A stretch of 64,000 nucleotides of DNA, taken from the NCBI GenBank assembly GCA_009823505.1, contig VZQC01006874.1, forward strand, positions 285,348 through 349,347. The letters are read 5' to 3'. This document shows, piece after piece, positions 10,982-22,245 of this stretch. The DNA comes from Rhizomys pruinosus. Taxonomy: Eukaryota; Chordata; Mammalia; Rodentia; Spalacidae. The first letter of the stretch is position 1, and every line of letters starts with the position of its first letter. A program made the translations under genes and the position numbers. The notes beneath the pieces were generated by a model. The model did no database searches. It had not been told where the DNA came from and worked only from the letters and a program-made list of their open reading frames with translations.

Positions 10982-12058
10982 AAACTGCCTTCTTTAATTG
11001 ACTAATAGACATAGGAACTGTGAAAAGGATTATTCTCTATTCAGAACCAAACATAATACTAAAGTCTCCTTAAGCTGTGCACTTAAGCAAAATATATTAA
11101 TACAGGAGAGCTCTGATATCAGCAGTGGATTATTCTACCAAGGAGATGTTGGCCAGGGGATCCAAGCCCCACCAAAAGGTAAAGGCTTCTTGCCTGAAAA
11201 CTGGGATACCTGCAAGAAGAGAGGCGAGGCGGTAAGGCCCTGCTGTCAAAGACCTGATGTAAGCATGAGAAAGATGCATTGAGACCACACTTGCAAGTGT
11301 ACAGTTGGTCTCTGGAATACCAGAAAGTGTTACCAAAGGCCACTAAACCAATAAAGCAAATACTGGTCTCCTTGAGTCAAGCAAGACTCTTCCATCAGCA
11401 TCAGCTACACCTCACCTGCCTGGAAATACTGTGCAGCAGTGGCAGCCATATGTCTGTATATCCCAAATCTAATTGGCTATTAGCTCTCTCCTTGGAGGAA
11501 TAATTCATGGCTGATTCCACAAGCTTACATCCTCTAGTGGTTAGGAGATGTTATAAGCCACAGTAAGACCCTGTCATATTTTACAGAAAAAAACGTAATT
11601 CGTGGATTAGCATACCATTCAAACAACCAAAGTAACCTACCATAACAATTAGTACTGTTTAAATACCTATATAACTAATTGCTGTGCTTCATTAGTAGGA
11701 TTGAAAGGTTATTCATGGACAAACTGTCAGCCCATGAAAGGAAACAGCTAGAATTGACCAGAGTCCAAAACAACAGCTCCAGAGAAAGTAGACTGTTTTG
11801 CTTCTCATCCATCTGTGCCTTTTCTAAGCCTAGGGAACAATCTGTGGAAGAGGGGGTGTGGTAGAATGTAAGGGCTGCGATTGGGGTGAATGACAAGACT
11901 ACAGCAATATAGTCTGGACACTTATCTGATCAACTTGATTGAACATACAAGCCCCCCCAGCTGAATGGTGGGACCCATGGGCTGTGTGGGTTTACATGAA
12001 GGATGCTTGTACTCATAAATGATTACTTATTGTTAAAAAATGAAAAAAAAAATAAAGA
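10982..12058 (+). mobile_element. Unclassified non-coding retroposon, copy A
   Basis: About 1.08 kb. It shares its 5' terminus (aaactgccttctttaattg) exactly with copy C at 33945-35204, and its body with copies B, D and E. The end is 'tgttaaaaaatgaaaaaaaaaataaag', a poly(A)-like tail with no LINE-1 piece. There is no long open frame and no similarity I recognise to LTR, L1 or tRNA/7SL SINE sequence. The TSD is unclear (ataaaaaccagt left, aagaaaatcact right). Confidence 0.75.
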
Positions 12059-12355
12059 AGTAATTAAAAAAAGAAAGAAAATCACTCTCAAAACTTTGGG
12101 GATAGGATGGTACCGTCTGGTTTCTAGTGTGAAGGGAGGGTGTTCTGAGTAGAGAATGAGTGAGTCTGTAGAGCCAGTATGGACAGAAAGTGGACACAAG
12201 GATGCTTTGGTGCTGGGTAAGATTTGATAGTGAATTAATCCCCCAAACAATGACTGAGAGAGCCACACATGGAGCTTAATAAGAGGAAATGAAATTACAT
12301 TCAATTTTTAAAATATATAGTATACCAAGGAGCATGGTTAGGAAAGGAATCTATG
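12059..12355 (+). other. Extra partial copy of block start
   Basis: Aligns with 29030-29300 (block 2) and 53590-53850 (block 3), the segment that should lie immediately left of window base 1 in block order. It ends in aaaggaatctatg (12343-12355), which is the 5' TSD matching the 3' TSD at 161-173. Confidence 0.8.
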
Positions 12356-12447
12356 AGCCGGGCGTGGTGGCGCACGCCTTTAATCCTAGCACTTGGGAGG
12401 CAGAGGCAGGCGGATCTTTGTGAGTTCAAGGCCAGCCTGGTCTACAG
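12356..12447 (+). repeat. B1 SINE, cut by N
   Basis: The first 92 bases of a B1. Bases 12360-12447 equal window bases 1-88 without a mismatch. The rest of the B1 is missing after the N. Confidence 0.95.
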
Positions 12448-12448
12448 N
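12448..12448. other. Single N, probable assembly join
   Basis: The only ambiguous base in the window. Left of it is half a B1; right of it is the middle of retroposon copy E. Neither side continues across, so this is a break rather than one uncalled base. Confidence 0.85.
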
Positions 12449-12664
12449 GGGGTGAATGGTGAAACTACAGCAATATGGACTGGACACTTATTTGATCAAA
12501 TGAATGTACATACAAGCCCCTCCAGCTGGATTGTGGGAGCCTTGGACTGCGTGGGTTTGGGCACAACTGCTTGCAAATTGGTTTTACATGAAGGATGCTT
12601 GTACTCACAACTTATTACTTATTGTTAAAAAGTGATATAAAAGAAAGTATAAAAAAGAAAAAAG
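12449..12664 (+). mobile_element. Unclassified retroposon, copy E (3' part)
   Basis: Matches the last ~200 bases of the family body ('tgaatggtgaaactacagc' through 'catgaaggatgcttgtactca'). Ends in an A-rich tail (about 12625-12664) and has no LINE-1 tail. The 5' part is cut by the N. Confidence 0.8.
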
Positions 12665-12890
12665 AGGGCTAGAGAGATGGCTTAGCAGTTAAGAGCACTG
12701 ACTGCTCTTGCATAGGACCTGGGTTTGATCCCCAGCACCCACATGGCGGCTAAGAACCTTCTGAAACTCCAATTCCAGTAGAACTCCAGTTCCAGGGGAA
12801 TCCGACACCCTCTTCTGACCTCTGCAGCATTGCACGACATGGGTGCACAGACCTGCATGCAGACAGTATATTCATACACATAGAGAAAAA
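12665..12890 (+). repeat. B2 SINE, long variant
   Basis: B2 with the extra internal 'ttccagtagaactccag' segment and an A-rich end. It sits directly on the tail of copy E. Confidence 0.92.
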
Positions 12891-14163
12891 AAAATTTTTA
12901 AAGATGTTTTTAAAAAAAAGAAAAAAGAAAAGCTTAAACAATACATAATAATTGTTCATTTTGAATAGGAAGAGCAGTTCTTCTAATTTTTATGTACATT
13001 CTTTGGCTAAATGTAGCACACAAATTAATACAAGGCTGCTCAACAAGAGAAAATGCATAGACATTTCAATAAATTTCAAAGGATAGCAGGCTCTTCATAA
13101 AAGGGTGAAATCCTAAGAAAGTCTCTAGAGCTAGGTGGCTTTATATGTTTTTAAACAAAGATAAAATAATATGTGAAAGAATGATAAACACAAGTAGGTA
13201 GAGATATCTCTAAAAGATATCAGGGCATTGAGCTCAAGCCTAGTGTAAAATCATTGTTAGTTCAATTAGTTTATTTACTTGGGCTCATTAAACCCAAATG
13301 TTTGTCTTATTATTAAGTCTGTCTTCCCATGTTAGTACAGAGAAACCAACTCTTCCCAAAGGATCTTTATGAGGTTTTTTTTTTCTTGTGAGGAAAAGTC
13401 ATCTAAATGTCCCTTTGTGATGTTTTACTTCCTTGATTAATTTCAGCTTGAAATAAAGTGTCCGATTCAGCATTTGGGCATAGTGCATCCTTTTCCCCTT
13501 TGGTATTATTTATGGTATGCATGGTGACACTTCAATATATGGGCACCTTTGTAATGGTTAGATCTGGGTAGATGGCATATATATAACCTCAAGCATCTAT
13601 CATTTCTTGTGTTATGAACATTTGAAATCCTCTACATACTATTTTGAAATAGAGAATAAAATGGTGTCAACCATAGGAAACCTGTGATATGTAGCAAAAA
13701 ATAATTTCTCCGATCCCATTGAACTCCTGTACCCACTAACCATTTTCTCTTCTTTCTCCAGGAAATATGCTCTGTTGTTATGATTGACATTATTATAGTT
13801 GTGGAGCCTCAAAACAAAAAGAATGGATTAGGATTAGATGTACATGTGTGAGCACACACACTGTAACACATACATTCATAAACTAAAAAGTCAAACTAGA
13901 GATGACAAAGTTACTTGACAATCTGCAAAGCAAAGTCATAAAAATCTTTTAGAAAAGTTCAATACCTTAATAAAATGAAAATACATATGGAACCATAGCA
14001 GAAAACCACAATCGACCTTGATTGCACCAGAGACTGGCCACGTTTGATCTTTATACAGATGGAGTTGGCCTAGTATGGAAGCTGGGCCTTCAAGGGGAAT
14101 TGGAAGAAGGCTGCAGTCATAAGATAGAGAGATGGAGGCCAATAAAAATAACCACCGAATAAT
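12891..14163. other. Block 1 distal flank, no gene
   Basis: 12960-13930 aligns with 40200-41260, for example 'aattaatacaaggctg(c/t)t' and 'gtacccactaaccat'. From about 13930 to 14163 I see nothing recognisable. Confidence 0.6.
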
Positions 14164-14280
14164 CTGAGCCCGGTGGCACATGCCTGTAATCCCAGCCGTT
14201 TGGAGCTGGAGACAGAAAGATCAGAAGTTCTAGCTCACAGTCATCCTCATCTACATGACAAGTTTGATGGAAAGTGAATT
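14164..14280 (+). repeat. Old B1-type SINE
   Basis: 'ggtggcacatgcctgtaatc' start and 'cagtcatcctcatctacatg' core, typical of old B1/PB1-like elements. It lies just upstream of the Slc2a3 pseudogene. Confidence 0.65.
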
Positions 14281-14312
14281 TCTTTGCTTCTGTTTTCTCA
14301 GTGAAACTGGAA

Positions 14313-16620
14313 ATGGGATTTTCAGGTGACCCCATCTCTGGTGTTTGCCATAACCGTTGCCACGATCGGCTCCTTCCAGTTTGGCTACAACACTGGAGTC
14401 ATCAATGCTCCTGAGACGATCATAAAGGACTTTCTCAACTACACTTTGGAAGAGAGGTTAGAGGACCTCCCGACAGAAGGACTGCTCACGAACCTCTGGT
14501 CCTTGTGTGTGGCCATCTTCTCCGTTGGTGGCATGGTTGGTTCCTTCTCTGTTGGACTCTTTGCAAACCGCTTTGGCAGGTACAATTCCATGCTGATTGT
14601 CAACCTACTGGCCATCACTGGTGGCTGCCTTATGGGGTTCACCAAGATAGCTGAGTCCGTTGAAATGCTCATCCTGGGCCGCCTGATCATCGGCATCTTC
14701 TATGGACTCTGCACTGGCTTTGTGCCCATGTACATTGGAGAAGTGTCTCCCACTACTCTCCGGGGAGCCTTTGGCACGCTCAACCAGCTGGGCATCGTCA
14801 TTGGAATTCTGGTAGCTCAAATCTTTGGTCTGGACTTCATCTTGGTCTCTCAAGAGTTGTGGCCTGGACTAGTGGGCTTAACCATCATTCCAGCTATCCT
14901 ACAAAGTGCAGCCCTGAGAGCCCCAGATTCTTGCTCATTAGCAGGAAGGAAGAGGATTGTGCTAAGGACATCCTCCAGCGGTTGTGGGGCACCCAGGATG
15001 TGGCCCAGGAGATCCAGGAAATGAAGGACGAGAGTGCCAAGATGGCACAGGAAAAGCAGGTCACTGTGCTGGAGCTCTTCAGGTCGCCCAACTACCACCA
15101 GCCCCTCCTCTTCTCCATCGCGCTCCAGCTCTCCCAGCAGCACTCTGGGCAACGCCGTGTTCTATTACTCAACAGGAATCTTCAAGGATGCAGGTGTCCA
15201 GGAGCCAATCTACGCCACCATTGGAGCGGGTGTGGTCAACACTATCTTCACTGTAGTTTCTCTGTTTCTGGTGGAAAGGGCCGGAAGGAAAACTCTGCAC
15301 ATGATAGGTCTGGGAGGCGTGGCTGTTTGTTCCGTCCTCATGACTGTTCCTTTGCCCCTGAAAGTTGAATATGAAGCTTTGCCTGCATTGTGGCTATCCT
15401 GGTCTATGTGGCCTTCTTTGAGGTTGGACCAGGCCCCATTCCCTGGTTTATTGTGGCTGAACTCTTTCTTCAGCCAGGGCCCCCGCCCCGCTGCCGGGGC
15501 CGTGGCTGGCTGTTCTAACCGGACCTCCAGCTTTCTGGTCAGAATGCCCTTCCCTTCAGCTGTGGCCTATTCAGGAGCCTACGTTTTTATTGTCTTTGCT
15601 GCTTTCCTCACGGTCTTCATGATATTCACCTTCTTCAAAGTCCCGGAGACCCAAGGCAGGACTTTCAAGATATTACTCGGGCCTTTGAGGGGCAGGTTGG
15701 GAAAGGCCCTGGGATGAAGACGAGCACTGTCAAGGAGCCCCTGGTAACGCCTGAGGCGGGCCTCCTTCCACCTCCCTCCTAACATGGAAAACAGCCTCCC
15801 CCCTGAAGTGGGGAGACCTCATCAGGATGAACCACAACTGCTTCTGAACGCTGCTACTCAATCCTTCCTCACCCCACACAGTCCTCGAACACTCAGATGA
15901 ACCCAATGCTGGGGTTAGTAGTGGGATCATCAATGACTTTTTTTTTTTTTCTGTATGTGTATGAATGTACTGTCTGCATGCAAGTTTGTGCACCCGTGTC
16001 GTGCAATGCCGCGGAGGTCAGAAGATGGCGTTGGATTCCCCTGTAACTGGAGTTCTCCTGGATTTTTAAATGTTTCATTTCTTGGACATTCTCTTCTGAT
16101 CAAGAGAGACCAAGTGAACCTACCTTCATTTCAGGGCTGATTGGCTGCCTCTCTATATATGACAACTCTGCCAGCTCCTCCTCCCTAAGGTTCTAAGATC
16201 CCCTCACACAAGAGAGTAGGAGCAGGGTGTAGTCCCCAGCCTCAGCTTGCCAGCAAACATCTACAAACCCAGTGTGGAAGGCCTTGGAGTTAACAAGAGC
16301 ACTTTCCTCATTTACATACAGTTCTGCACAGCAAAGCAACTTGAGTTTTATTTATTTTATCTTCAGGTTTTATTGCAAAAAATATTTATTTTTTAAGTGT
16401 AATTTTACCAAATAATGGAAGTATAAGGAAATTGAAGTTGGAGCGAGGTGTTTAAAGAGCTTCTAGAGTAAAGAAGGTTGGTAATGGGATTGAGGGAGAA
16501 ATGTTGAAATGTCATCGGTGGGTACGTGAGCTGGTGCCTGTTAATGATTTCTGTGTTTTGGACAAAAACTCTTCACTTACTTCTGAGAAGAGTATGTGCC
16601 TATATAAAAAAAGCTTTAAA
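14313..16620 (+). pseudogene. Slc2a3: Processed pseudogene of Slc2a3 (GLUT3 glucose transporter)
   Basis: The translation carries GLUT3 landmarks in order but in changing frames: [16 protein letters not shown] (TM1), [77 protein letters not shown] (TM7 region), [28 protein letters not shown] and [12 protein letters not shown]. The exons are fused without introns, although the parent gene is multi-exon, so it is a retrocopy. Lesions: the first codons are degraded ('atgggattttcag' before gtgacc), about 10 bases are missing before ESPR (near 14920), there is a shift near 15150, another near 15375, a 2-base insertion near 15470, and the frame is lost again near 15675. 3' UTR-like sequence continues to an A-rich tract at about 16605-16640. 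A B2 (15939-16062) interrupts the UTR. The parent imports glucose in neurons; this copy cannot make a transporter. Confidence 0.93.
15939..16062 (-). repeat. 5'-truncated B2 SINE
   Basis: T-rich start, 'tgtgtatgaatgtactgtctgc', and ends within the B2 at 'ggagttctcctgg'. It lies in the Slc2a3 pseudogene 3' UTR. Confidence 0.88.
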
Positions 16621-16680
16621 AAAAAAAAGAAAAAAAGAGAAAAGACATGTACGAGAAGATTAAAGAAAAAAATGAATTCT

Positions 16681-16932
16681 TTTTTGAGACAGGTTCTCCC
16701 TTTAGTCTCAGCTGGCCTGGAGCTCACTCTGTAGACCAGGCTGGCCTGGAATTCACAGAGAACCGCCTGCCTCTGCCTCCCGAGTGCTGGGATTAAAGGT
16801 GTGAACCACCATGCCCACCATGCCCAGCACTAAAGATGGTTCTTAGCTGCCGTGTGAGTGCTGGGAATCAAACCCCCAGCCCTCTGCAAGAATAGTTAGT
16901 GCTCTTAACCACTGAGCCATCTCTCTAGCCCC
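16681..16932 (-). mobile_element. Composite B2-B1 SINE, copy ii
   Basis: On the minus strand it reads the first ~100 bases of a B2 (ggggctagagagatgg to aagaaccatcttta), then directly a near-complete B1 and A-tail. A TSD aaaatgaatt surrounds the whole unit (about 16669-16678 and 16933-16942). The B2 3' half is absent. The B1 start carries a small duplication ('gggcatggtgggcatggtgg'). Confidence 0.85.
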
Positions 16933-16945
16933 AAAATGAATTTTT

Positions 16946-18215
16946 TAAAAAGTAGGTCTTTGAATTAATACATTCCCCTGTTTTTTTTATACCATCTAAG
17001 CATTACTTATTTTTCTTCTCCCTCCCTCTTTATAACTCCCAGTTAAAGTACCCTCTTTCCCTGTTCCCCCTTAATAACACCTGTCTCCTACTGTCCCCCT
17101 CTCTCAAGCTCCTTTTCCCCCTTCAGTCCCATGATTCCTTTCCATTTTCCTGGCTCCTTCAGTTACATCAGATTTCTTTTTCCCAATCTGTATTACTTCA
17201 CTTATTATAACTGTTTCTACTTCCATTCATTTGCCTGAAAATTTCATGATTTTGTCTTCCCTTACTGCTGAATAGAACTCCGTTGTGTAAATGTATCACA
17301 CTATTGTTATCAGTTGAGGGATGTTTAGGTTGTTTCCATTTCTTAACTATTGTGAAAAGAGAAGTAACAAACATAGCTGTGCAAATGTCTCTAGAGTAGG
17401 ACGAGTTCATTGGGTATATGCCAAGGAGTAGTATGATCAGATCACATGGTGGATTTATTTTCAGTTTTTTCAGAGTTCTCCACACTGATTTCCACAGTGG
17501 CTGCAGCGGTGTATAATCCCACCCACAGTGGACGAGGGTTCCCCTCCCCCTGCATCCATGCCAGCATCTTGAGTCATTAGTTCTCTTAATCACAGCCATT
17601 CAGACTGGGGTTAGTAGTTGTGATTTGCATTTCCCTTGTTACTAAGGATGTTGAACACTTTTAGGTGTTTCTTAACCATTTGTATTTCTTCTTTTTGAGA
17701 GTTGTCTATTCATATCAATAGCCTATTGTTTAATTGGGTCATTTGTTTTCTTGCTTCTTTATTATTTTTTTTTTTTAGAGACAGGGTCTCCCTGTATCCT
17801 CAGCTGTCCTGGAACTCACTCTGTAGACCAGGCTGGCTTTGAACTCACAAAGATCCGCCAGCCTCTGCCTCCCAAGTGCTAGGATTAAAGGCGTGCACCA
17901 CCATGCTTCTTTATTTTTGTGTTCTGTATATAGTCTGAATATTAATCCTTTGTCAGATGAATAGCTGCTGAAGATTCTTCTCCCACTCTGTAGGCTTCCT
18001 CTTCATTTGCTTGGTTGCTCCCTTTGCTGTTTAGCTTAATGAGGTCCTATTTGTTGACTGTTGGTTGACCTTAATTCCAGTTTAGAAAGTTTTCCCCACA
18101 TCTGTATCTTTCAGCATATCTCTCTAACAATTTAAACACTTCAGGCTTTAGATTCATGTCTTGGATCCCTCTGAAGTTGACTTTTCTGCAGGGCAATACG
18201 TGTGGTTCTAATTTC
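16946..18215 (-). mobile_element. LINE-1 remnant with B1 insert
   Basis: Minus-strand L1: a C/T-rich 3' UTR at 16980-17200, then ORF2 C-terminal pieces such as LLGIYPMNSSYSRD and NSVIHLHNGVLFSS. The frame is broken. A B1 at 17766-17913 (reverse) is inserted with TSD tgcttctttatt. The copy is 5' truncated. Confidence 0.85.
17766..17913 (-). repeat. B1 SINE inside LINE-1
   Basis: Reverse B1 ('gagacagggtctccctgtat' to 'ggcgtgcaccaccatg'). Flanked by tgcttctttatt on both sides. Confidence 0.92.
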
Positions 18216-19126
18216 ACATGGCTGGAAAGGTCATAGATCCTAGAGAAAACCTACCTTTTCCGCATCCCTAGAACAACATCTTTATTTTTACTTTACTCTA
18301 AATGTGCATCCTCATATTTACAGACAAGTGTACCTTTCACCTCTCACCAAAGAAAACTTTTTGCAGCAGATGGAGACTATTACAGAGTTCCAGAACTGGT
18401 CAAACACAGAGAATAAGTGTCTGTGAGACGCTTAACCCCAAGTGACACATCTTCAGTGCAATGTCTACACAAAGGATGGATGCATCTCTCAACTCTCACC
18501 AGAGAAGTTTCCTTCTGCAGCAGATGGAACTCAACCCAAAGACCCAAAATTAGTAAATGTGCAGAGAATAAGAGGCCACAGGGGACTTGTCTACCCCTGA
18601 ATAGGACTCAACCCTGAATAGGATGCTATTCAAATCTCTGCCTCCCAAGGCTCGGGGATTACTATGGAAGAGGAGAAGGAAAGTTTGTAAGAGCCAGAGG
18701 GGACAGAAGACCACAAGGAAACGGTTTTCCAAACAACTGGTCACTTTTACTCATATGAACTCACGGCAATGGTGACAGCATGCACAAGTCCTACAAAAGC
18801 TCAAATCAGACAAAATCCAGGCACAGACATGAGGAAGTGGATAAGAAACCCCAACCCAACCTAAGGAACTTTTAGCAATTGATGGCTGCTGTGACTGGAA
18901 AGACAGTGCCTTACAGGAATGGCTCTCTTGGTGCGGCCAGTGGTCGGACCCACACTAAAGGACATTTGGGGACACAAATCACACTCTATAGGCCGTGTTA
19001 TAGATGATCACATACATTAAATTGGGCAAGGGGAACAGGAAGGAGACGCAGGTATGGGAGAGGATCTAAATGCCATCGAACTGTTTGTATGAAAATCAGA
19101 AAAATTCAATAAAAATAAAAATTTGA
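18216..19126 (+). mobile_element. LINE-1 3' UTR-type sequence
   Basis: 18620-19120 resembles rodent L1 3' UTRs of the Lx kind ('gaactcacggcaatggtgacagc', 'caattgatggctgctg') and ends in 'caataaaaataaaaa'. 18216-18620 has repeated 'tctcacca(g/a)agaa' motifs and is probably part of the same element, less certainly. Confidence 0.65.
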
Positions 19127-19371
19127 GGGGCTGGAGAGATAGCCTAGCGGTTAAGAGCACCGACTGCTCTTGCAGAGGACCGGGGTTCGATCCCCAGCAC
19201 CTACACGGCGGCTAAGAACCGTCTGTAACTCCAATTCCAGGAGAACTCCAGTTCCAGGGGAATCTGCGACCCTCTTCTGACCTCCATGGCATTGCACGAC
19301 ACGGGAGCACAGACCTACATGCAGACAGTACATTCATACACATACAAAAATAAATAAAATTAAAAAAAAAT
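19127..19371 (+). repeat. B2 SINE, long variant
   Basis: TSD aaataaaaatttga at 19113-19126 and 19372-19385. Confidence 0.94.
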
Positions 19372-19396
19372 AAATAAAAATTTGAAAATAACATGA

Positions 19397-19600
19397 GGGG
19401 CTGGAGAGATGGCTTGACAGTTAAGAGCACTGGCTATTCTTGCAGAGGACTTGTGTTTTGTTCCCAGCACCCACATGGCAGCTAACAGCCATCTGTAATT
19501 CCAGTTCAAGGGTATACTTCTTTCTTCCACAGGCATTGCATGCACATGGTGCACTTACATACATTCAGGCAAAAGACTCATAGAATTAAAACAAATCAAT
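19397..19600 (+). repeat. B2 SINE
   Basis: Second + strand B2 right after the previous one, with a more diverged 3' half. 19600-19833 is spacer with nothing recognised. Confidence 0.9.
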
Positions 19601-19833
19601 ATCAGTGAAACACAATTTAGGATGACAACGAGACAGGTTCATATCCATTTCATTGGCCAGCATTTACAAGTATATGTTTTGGAGGTCCTAGGCATCAAAT
19701 TTTATAACTTGGAATGTGAGATACACTGACACCAAGATAAACTCCCATCCTTTAAAGTGTTTTGAAAATGAGGAAAGTAATAAAAGTCAAGTGGGTTTGG
19801 GTTATTCTATATTTATTTTACATTTAGTTTTTA

Positions 19834-19955
19834 TCTTTTTTGAGACAGGGTCTCCCTGGAGCCCCATCTGGCCTGATACTCACTGTGTAGACCAGACTGG
19901 ACTCAACCTCATACCTGCCTTTACTGGGATTAAAGGCGTGGGCCAGCACACAAGA
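19834..19955 (-). repeat. B1 SINE, diverged
   Basis: Reverse B1 with 'gagacagggtctccctggag' and 'gggattaaaggcgtgggcc', shortened in the middle. Confidence 0.85.
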
Positions 19956-20775
19956 TTTAGGTTATCTTTTTTAAAAAAAGCATTGAAGATCAAATCCTGA
20001 ATAACACTTTTAATATTTTTGGTTAATCCTAGGTCTGTTTTCTACATATCCCTACAATAGTAATTATCTTATTTTTGTTAGTGTTTTCTTCTTACAAATC
20101 ACTATTTTTCTTTCAAATTTTTATTAACATACTAATTTTGCATATAATTTGGTTAACTATGATATTTCAACACATGCATACGAATTCAGCCTACATTTAT
20201 ACGTTCCTTCCTCCAGTCTTCCCCAACTCTCATAATCACAAAACACCATTCGGATCAATGTTTTCAGCATCTATATATGAGAAAATGCATGGTACTTGCG
20301 CTTCTGTGTCTGCTTATTTACTTAATATAGTATCCTCCGATTCATCAATTTTGCTTCAAATGACAGAATTTCATTCCTCTTTATGGCTGACTAATGTGAC
20401 ATTGAGTATAACGTGAACCCTTTCTTTACCCATTCATGCCTTGGTTGGAATGGACCTTAATTCCATATCTTAATTGTTGTGACACTAATCACAACACACA
20501 TGCGATACTGGTACCTCTTCGGGATGCTAATTTGAGTTCCTTTGGATATATATTCAGAAGAGGGGTTGCTGGATCGCATGGCAGATCTATTATGTGTTTA
20601 GTCGTTAGGAGAATATGCACAGTGTTCTTCATAATGTCTGTGCTAATTTGCATTCCTCCCATCTGCCAATGACATTTTCTTCCTCTCTACATTCCCACCA
20701 GTATTTTGCTTGTTTTGATTCTGGCCCTTCTAACTGGATTTGCATTTTTGATTCATTTTAATGAAATTCAGCTTT

Positions 20776-21970
20776 TTTTTTTAATGTGTATAAGTGTACT
20801 GTCTACATGTAGGTTGGTGCACCCATGTCGTGAAATGCCGTGGAAGTCAGAAGAGGGCATCGGATTCCTCCTGGAACTGGAGTTAAAGACAGTTCTTCAA
20901 ACTCCCCCCCCCAATTATAAAGGCCTTTTGCCTATAAGTGGGATATATGCAAGGAGAAAGGTAGTAAGTCCCTGTTGTCGAAGACCTGGTGTGAGCATGA
21001 AAAATGTTATGAGACGTCACTTGCTAGCGTACAACTGGCCTCTGAAATGCCAGAGAGCGTTACCAAAGGCCACTAAAGCAATACAGCAAAATATTGGTCT
21101 CCCTGAGACAAGCAAGATTCCTCCGTCAATATCAGCTACACCTCAACAGCCTGGAGATACTGTGCAACAGTGGCAGCCAAGTGTCTATATATATCCCAAA
21201 TCTATTTGGCTATTAGCTCTCTCCTTGGAGGAATAACTCACAGCGGATGCCACAAGCTTATGTCCTCTAGTGGTTAGGCGATGTTATAAGCCACAATAAG
21301 AACTTGTCACCCTTTATAGAGAAACCACAGTTTGCGGATTAGCATACCATCCAAGCATCTGTGTCTATGCTCACAGCTTAGCTTGACATAATAATTGGTA
21401 CTGCTTAAATGCCTGTACATCCAATAGCTTGTGCTTTGTTAGTATGACTAAAAAGGGTATCACTGGAAAAGCTGTCAACCCATGAAGGGAAACAACCTGA
21501 ACAGACTGGAGTCCAAAATGACAACTCCAAAGAAATTAGACTGTTTTCTTCTCACCCACTGGTGCCCCTTTCCCAAAGCCCAGGGAACAAACTGTGGAAG
21601 AGGAGGCGTGGTAGAATGTAAGGGCTGCGGAGAGATAGGGGTGAATCATGAGACTACAGGAATATAGTCTGGACTCCTAACTGATCAACATGCCTGTGCA
21701 TACAAGCTTCTCCAACTGGACCATGGGAACCTTGGGTTGTTCAAAATGCACCAATTACCTAATTGTATGACATACTGAGTAACATCAATGTTGTCTGCAA
21801 ACAACTGTGTCATTATATTGTAGAATCCCTTAAAAATAAAAAAAAGAAAACAATTAAACTAAAAAAAAAAAAAGACAGTTCTTAGCTGCCATGTGGGTGC
21901 TGGGAATCCAACCCAGGTCCTCTGCAAGAGCAGTCAGTGGTCTTAACTGCTGTGCCATCTCTCCAGCCCC
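20776..21970 (-). repeat. B2 SINE split by retroposon copy B
   Basis: The B2 3' half is at 20776-20897 and the 5' half at 21884-21970. The B2 sits in the old L1 with TSD gaaattcagcttt (20763-20775 and 21971-21983). Confidence 0.94.
20898..21870 (+). mobile_element. Unclassified retroposon, copy B (L1 3' UTR tail)
   Basis: Inserted into a B2 with a perfect 13-bp TSD aaagacagttctt (20885-20897 and 21871-21883). The body matches copy A from 'aaaggc(c/t)ttttgcc' on; the 5' end is truncated and capped by a C run. At about 21735 the family body stops and is followed by a LINE-1 3' UTR piece ('ccaattacctaattgtatgac ... cattatattgtagaatccctt'), which matches the L1 3' UTR at 46615-46695. Then poly(A). 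Confidence 0.88.
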
Positions 21971-22030
21971 GAAATTCAGCTTTTTAAAATGTATTCTTGC
22001 CTGCTTGTGTTTATTCTTTTGAAAAATGTC

Positions 22031-22245
22031 GGGGGCTGGAGGGATGACTCAACTGTTAAGAGCACTGACTGCTCTTGCAGAGGACCCAGTTTTGATTCCC
22101 AGCACCCACATGGCAGCTAACAACTGTCTATAACTCCAGTTCCTGGGGAATCTGACACCTTCTTCTGGCTCCGTGGGCATTGCATGACATGGGTGCACTT
22201 ATACAAATGCAGGCAATACATTTATACACATAGAAAAAAGGAAGG
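22031..22245 (+). repeat. B2 SINE
   Basis: TSD gaaaaatgtc / gaaaatgtc at 22021-22030 and about 22246-22254. Confidence 0.93.

Larger units (their letters stand above)
1..13930 (+). other. Duplicated OR block 1 (left edge off window)
   Basis: This segment is one of three paralogous copies of an OR-containing block. Non-repeat stretches align by eye with block 2: 174-490 with about 29300-29640, 1200-1470 with 29640-29900, 1960-2220 with 31620-31880, 6410-6660 with 36060-36390, the OR with 38231-39437, 9540-9660 with 39830-39960, 12960-13320 with 40240-40560 and 13670-13910 with 41000-41250. Many SINEs differ between the blocks, so most of them inserted after the duplication. The stretch 9960-12950 breaks the colinearity and holds an assembly N. 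Confidence 0.75.
20090..22030 (-). mobile_element. Old LINE-1 remnant, interrupted
   Basis: Antisense L1 ORF2/3' UTR of an old subfamily ('cattcccaccagtattttg', 'gttgctggatcgcatgg'). Its continuation after the nested insert is at 21971-22030. No usable frame. Confidence 0.8.

Noticed and set aside
14326..15024. 232-codon GLUT3 frame as a functional short transporter
   Set aside because: It ends after about TM5-6 through a frameshift into non-GLUT sequence and has lost the original first codons. It is part of a processed pseudogene.
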